Source: Gemmatimonadota bacterium
GTDB taxonomy: Bacteria; Gemmatimonadota; Gemmatimonadetes; Longimicrobiales; RSA9
Reading direction: 5' to 3'
DNA: 6,670 nt
Assembly (NCBI GenBank): GCA_016207445.1
Contig: JACQPS010000167.1
Coordinates: 1 to 6,670, forward strand
Under the pieces are notes generated by a model. The model had not been told where the DNA came from and made no database searches. It saw nothing but the letters and a program-made list of their open reading frames with translations. The position numbers were made by a program, and so were the translations under genes. This document shows positions 5,452 through 6,670 of the stretch, piece after piece (position 1 is the first letter of the stretch; each line of letters begins with the position of its first letter).

Positions 5452-6501
5452 ATGCTGCAGGCCTCACGAACCCCGGACCGACTGGCCCGACTGCTCGAGC
5501 TGGGATTCCAGCGCGAGCGCGACGCGGCGGTCACGACCGAAGCCGTCCGCATCGATCGCAGGACACACAAGCTGACAGCGGCGCGGGCCGCCATGGGCAC
5601 GTGTGTCTCCATCTCGGCGCTGGGCGACTCGCGCGCGCGTGTCGAGGATGCGATCGGCCGTGCGTTCGAGGAGATGGACCGCCTCATCGGCATCTTCTCC
5701 CGTTTCGAGCACGCTTCCGCCCTGACCCGGCTCAACGAACAGGGACGCCTGCGCGGCGCGCCGCCCGAGCTGGCGCGGGTGGTGGCGCGCGCGCTGCGCT
5801 ACCACAGGGTCACGGCCGGCGCCTTCGACATCTCCGTGGCGCCGCTCGTGGACCTGTTCCGTGATCGACTGCGCACCGACGCGGCGGCGCCTCCGGGCGA
5901 CGCGGAGATCCGCGAGGTCAGGGCGCTGGTCGGGGCGCGTGACATTACCGCCTCCAGGCGAGAGGTGCGCTTCGGCAAAGCCGGCATGCGCGTGACGCTC
6001 GACGGCATCGCCAAGGGCTACATCGTGGACCGCATGGCCGCGACGCTCGAGGCGCGGCGGGTCCGCAACTACCTCATCAACGGCGGCGGCGACATCCGCG
6101 CCGCGGGCCGGAAGGAAGGCCGCCAGCCCTGGACGGTCGCGGTGCAGGATCCCGGCGTGCCCGGCCGGTTCCGCGATGCCCTGCATCTCACGGACGCCGC
6201 CGTGGCGACCTCGGGAAGCTACGAGATCTACTTCGATCGCGACCGCCTCTTCCATCACATCGTGGATGCCAGCACCGGCCGGTCGCCCACTCGCTGTACG
6301 AGCGTATCCGTCATCGCGCCGACCACGATCGCCGCGGACGCGCTGGCCACGAGTGTGTTCGTCATGGGCCCGGACCCGGGGCTCGCCTTCGTGGAATCGC
6401 TCGCCGGCTGCGAGTGCCTGATCATCGACCGTTGTGGACGCGAGCTCCGCTCGCGGGGCTGGAGAAGCGCCGCCCCGCTCGACCCCGACTCGAGGGAGTG
6501 A
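5452..6501 (+). CDS. apbE: FAD:protein FMN transferase (ApbE)
   Basis: Mg2+-dependent enzyme that takes FMN from FAD and attaches it covalently to a Thr/Ser of target redox proteins such as NqrB, NqrC, RnfG or FMN-binding-domain proteins. From the ATG at 5452 it has 349 residues, the normal size. Family motifs appear in order: AMGT (47-50), DGIAKGY (184-190), NGGGDI (210-215), ATSGSYEIY (252-260), HHIVDASTGRSP (268-279; the usual HIIDP-type motif has Pro where this has A273), and ADALATSVFVMG with D296 and T300 as likely Mg2+ ligands. No lipobox, Tat motif or clear signal peptide is present, although many Gram-negative ApbE proteins are exported. The start is uncertain: a GTG at 5383 in frame would add 23 residues (SLRLHLVLPAATLGAP) that are weakly hydrophobic, but that stretch is rich in A/T-ending codons and lacks an RBS. 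No flavinylation target is visible in the window. Two bases separate its stop from the next start. Confidence 0.94.
   Translation: MLQASRTPDRLARLLELGFQRERDAAVTTEAVRIDRRTHKLTAARAAMGTCVSISALGDSRARVEDAIGRAFEEMDRLIGIFSRFEHASALTRLNEQGRLRGAPPELARVVARALRYHRVTAGAFDISVAPLVDLFRDRLRTDAAAPPGDAEIREVRALVGARDITASRREVRFGKAGMRVTLDGIAKGYIVDRMAATLEARRVRNYLINGGGDIRAAGRKEGRQPWTVAVQDPGVPGRFRDALHLTDAAVATSGSYEIYFDRDRLFHHIVDASTGRSPTRCTSVSVIAPTTIAADALATSVFVMGPDPGLAFVESLAGCECLIIDRCGRELRSRGWRSAAPLDPDSRE
6494..6498 (+). promoter_or_regulatory. Ribosome binding site for the DoxX-like gene
   Basis: GGGAG, 5 nt before the ATG at 6504, within the last codons of apbE. It fixes the start of the truncated last gene. The junction GGGAGTGAGCATG is almost identical to that at 4998-5011. 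Confidence 0.7.
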
Positions 6502-6503
6502 GC

Positions 6504-6670
6504 ATGCCCGACACACGCACCGCGCTCGCGACGGCGTCGTCGCACGCAACGACATTTCAGACCAGCGCGCTGGTGGCGCTGCGGATGCTCGTTGGCTGGC
6601 ATTTCCTCTACGAGGGGCTGGCCAAGATGACGAGCCCGTACTGGAGCTCGGCCGGCTACCTGGGCGGATC
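6504..6670 (+). CDS. DoxX/DoxD-like membrane protein (partial, N-terminal 55 codons)
   Basis: Only the N-terminus is in the window. After about 20 polar residues (MPDTRTALATASSHATTFQT) comes a hydrophobic segment with RMLVGWHFLYEGLAKM (27-42), followed by SPYWSSAGYLGG. The pattern R-x3-GWHFLYEG-x-AK with WSSAGYL just after it is characteristic of DoxX-family proteins, four-helix membrane proteins related to the DoxD subunit of archaeal thiosulfate:quinone oxidoreductase. The function in bacteria is mostly unclear; redox and envelope roles have been suggested. The start has an excellent RBS and lies 2 nt after the apbE stop, so the two are cotranscribed. Family assignment rests on this short motif only. 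Confidence 0.72.
   Translation, partial: MPDTRTALATASSHATTFQTSALVALRMLVGWHFLYEGLAKMTSPYWSSAGYLGG

Noticed and set aside
5464..6555. 363-codon minus-strand frame opposite apbE
   Set aside because: It is a shadow of a gene with every ApbE motif in order; no recognisable product.
1..6670. CRISPR arrays, tRNA or rRNA genes, insertion sequences, transposases
   Set aside because: None was recognised on reading both strands. There are no regularly spaced long repeats, no terminal inverted repeats and no transposase motifs.

Overview
This is a GC-rich, gene-dense bacterial window with two divergent gene clusters separated by a gap of about 380 bp. The third codon positions are strongly G/C. The gene content (a ba3-type terminal oxidase, ApbE, a DoxX-like membrane protein and a folate-dependent aminomethyltransferase relative) fits an aerobic or microaerobic bacterium, probably an environmental Gram-negative such as Gemmatimonadota, Acidobacteriota, Rokubacteria or a deltaproteobacterial lineage. 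The sequence alone does not decide the phylum.

Left cluster (minus strand, read from about 3479 down to 1). It encodes a radical SAM protein with a C-terminal twitch/SPASM-like cysteine domain, a 47-residue single-helix subunit IIa of a ba3-type cytochrome c oxidase, subunit II with a complete CuA site, and subunit I with all six metal-ligand histidines. Subunit I runs off the left edge. The genes are packed tightly: the radical SAM stop overlaps the IIa start in ATGA, II begins 8 bases after the IIa stop (or overlaps it in GTGA), and II overlaps I in ATGA. They look like one translationally coupled operon, so the radical SAM enzyme is probably tied to the oxidase, although its substrate is unknown.

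Gap (3480-3857). No credible gene is seen. It contains a lower-GC patch with a 30-bp-spaced direct repeat TTGGGACwTT, an inverted GGACATT/AATGTCC pair and a small palindrome GTTGGGCCAAC. It is the likely shared promoter and operator region.

Right cluster (plus strand, 3858 to the right edge). It encodes a GcvT-fold protein resembling DMSP demethylase (DmdA) but with a GcvT-type TGWTGE motif, an unrecognised 92-residue protein with one membrane helix and four cysteines, the FAD:protein FMN transferase ApbE, and the first 55 codons of a DoxX/DoxD-like membrane protein. Two junctions share the same stop-RBS-start layout (GGGAG(G)TGAGCATG), and the whole set reads as a second operon. A short gap before apbE (5288-5451) leaves the apbE start uncertain and contains a 32-codon in-frame extension of the small-protein frame.

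The two features most worth following up are the coupling of the radical SAM/twitch gene to the ba3 oxidase and the cysteine-rich membrane protein between the DmdA-like gene and apbE.
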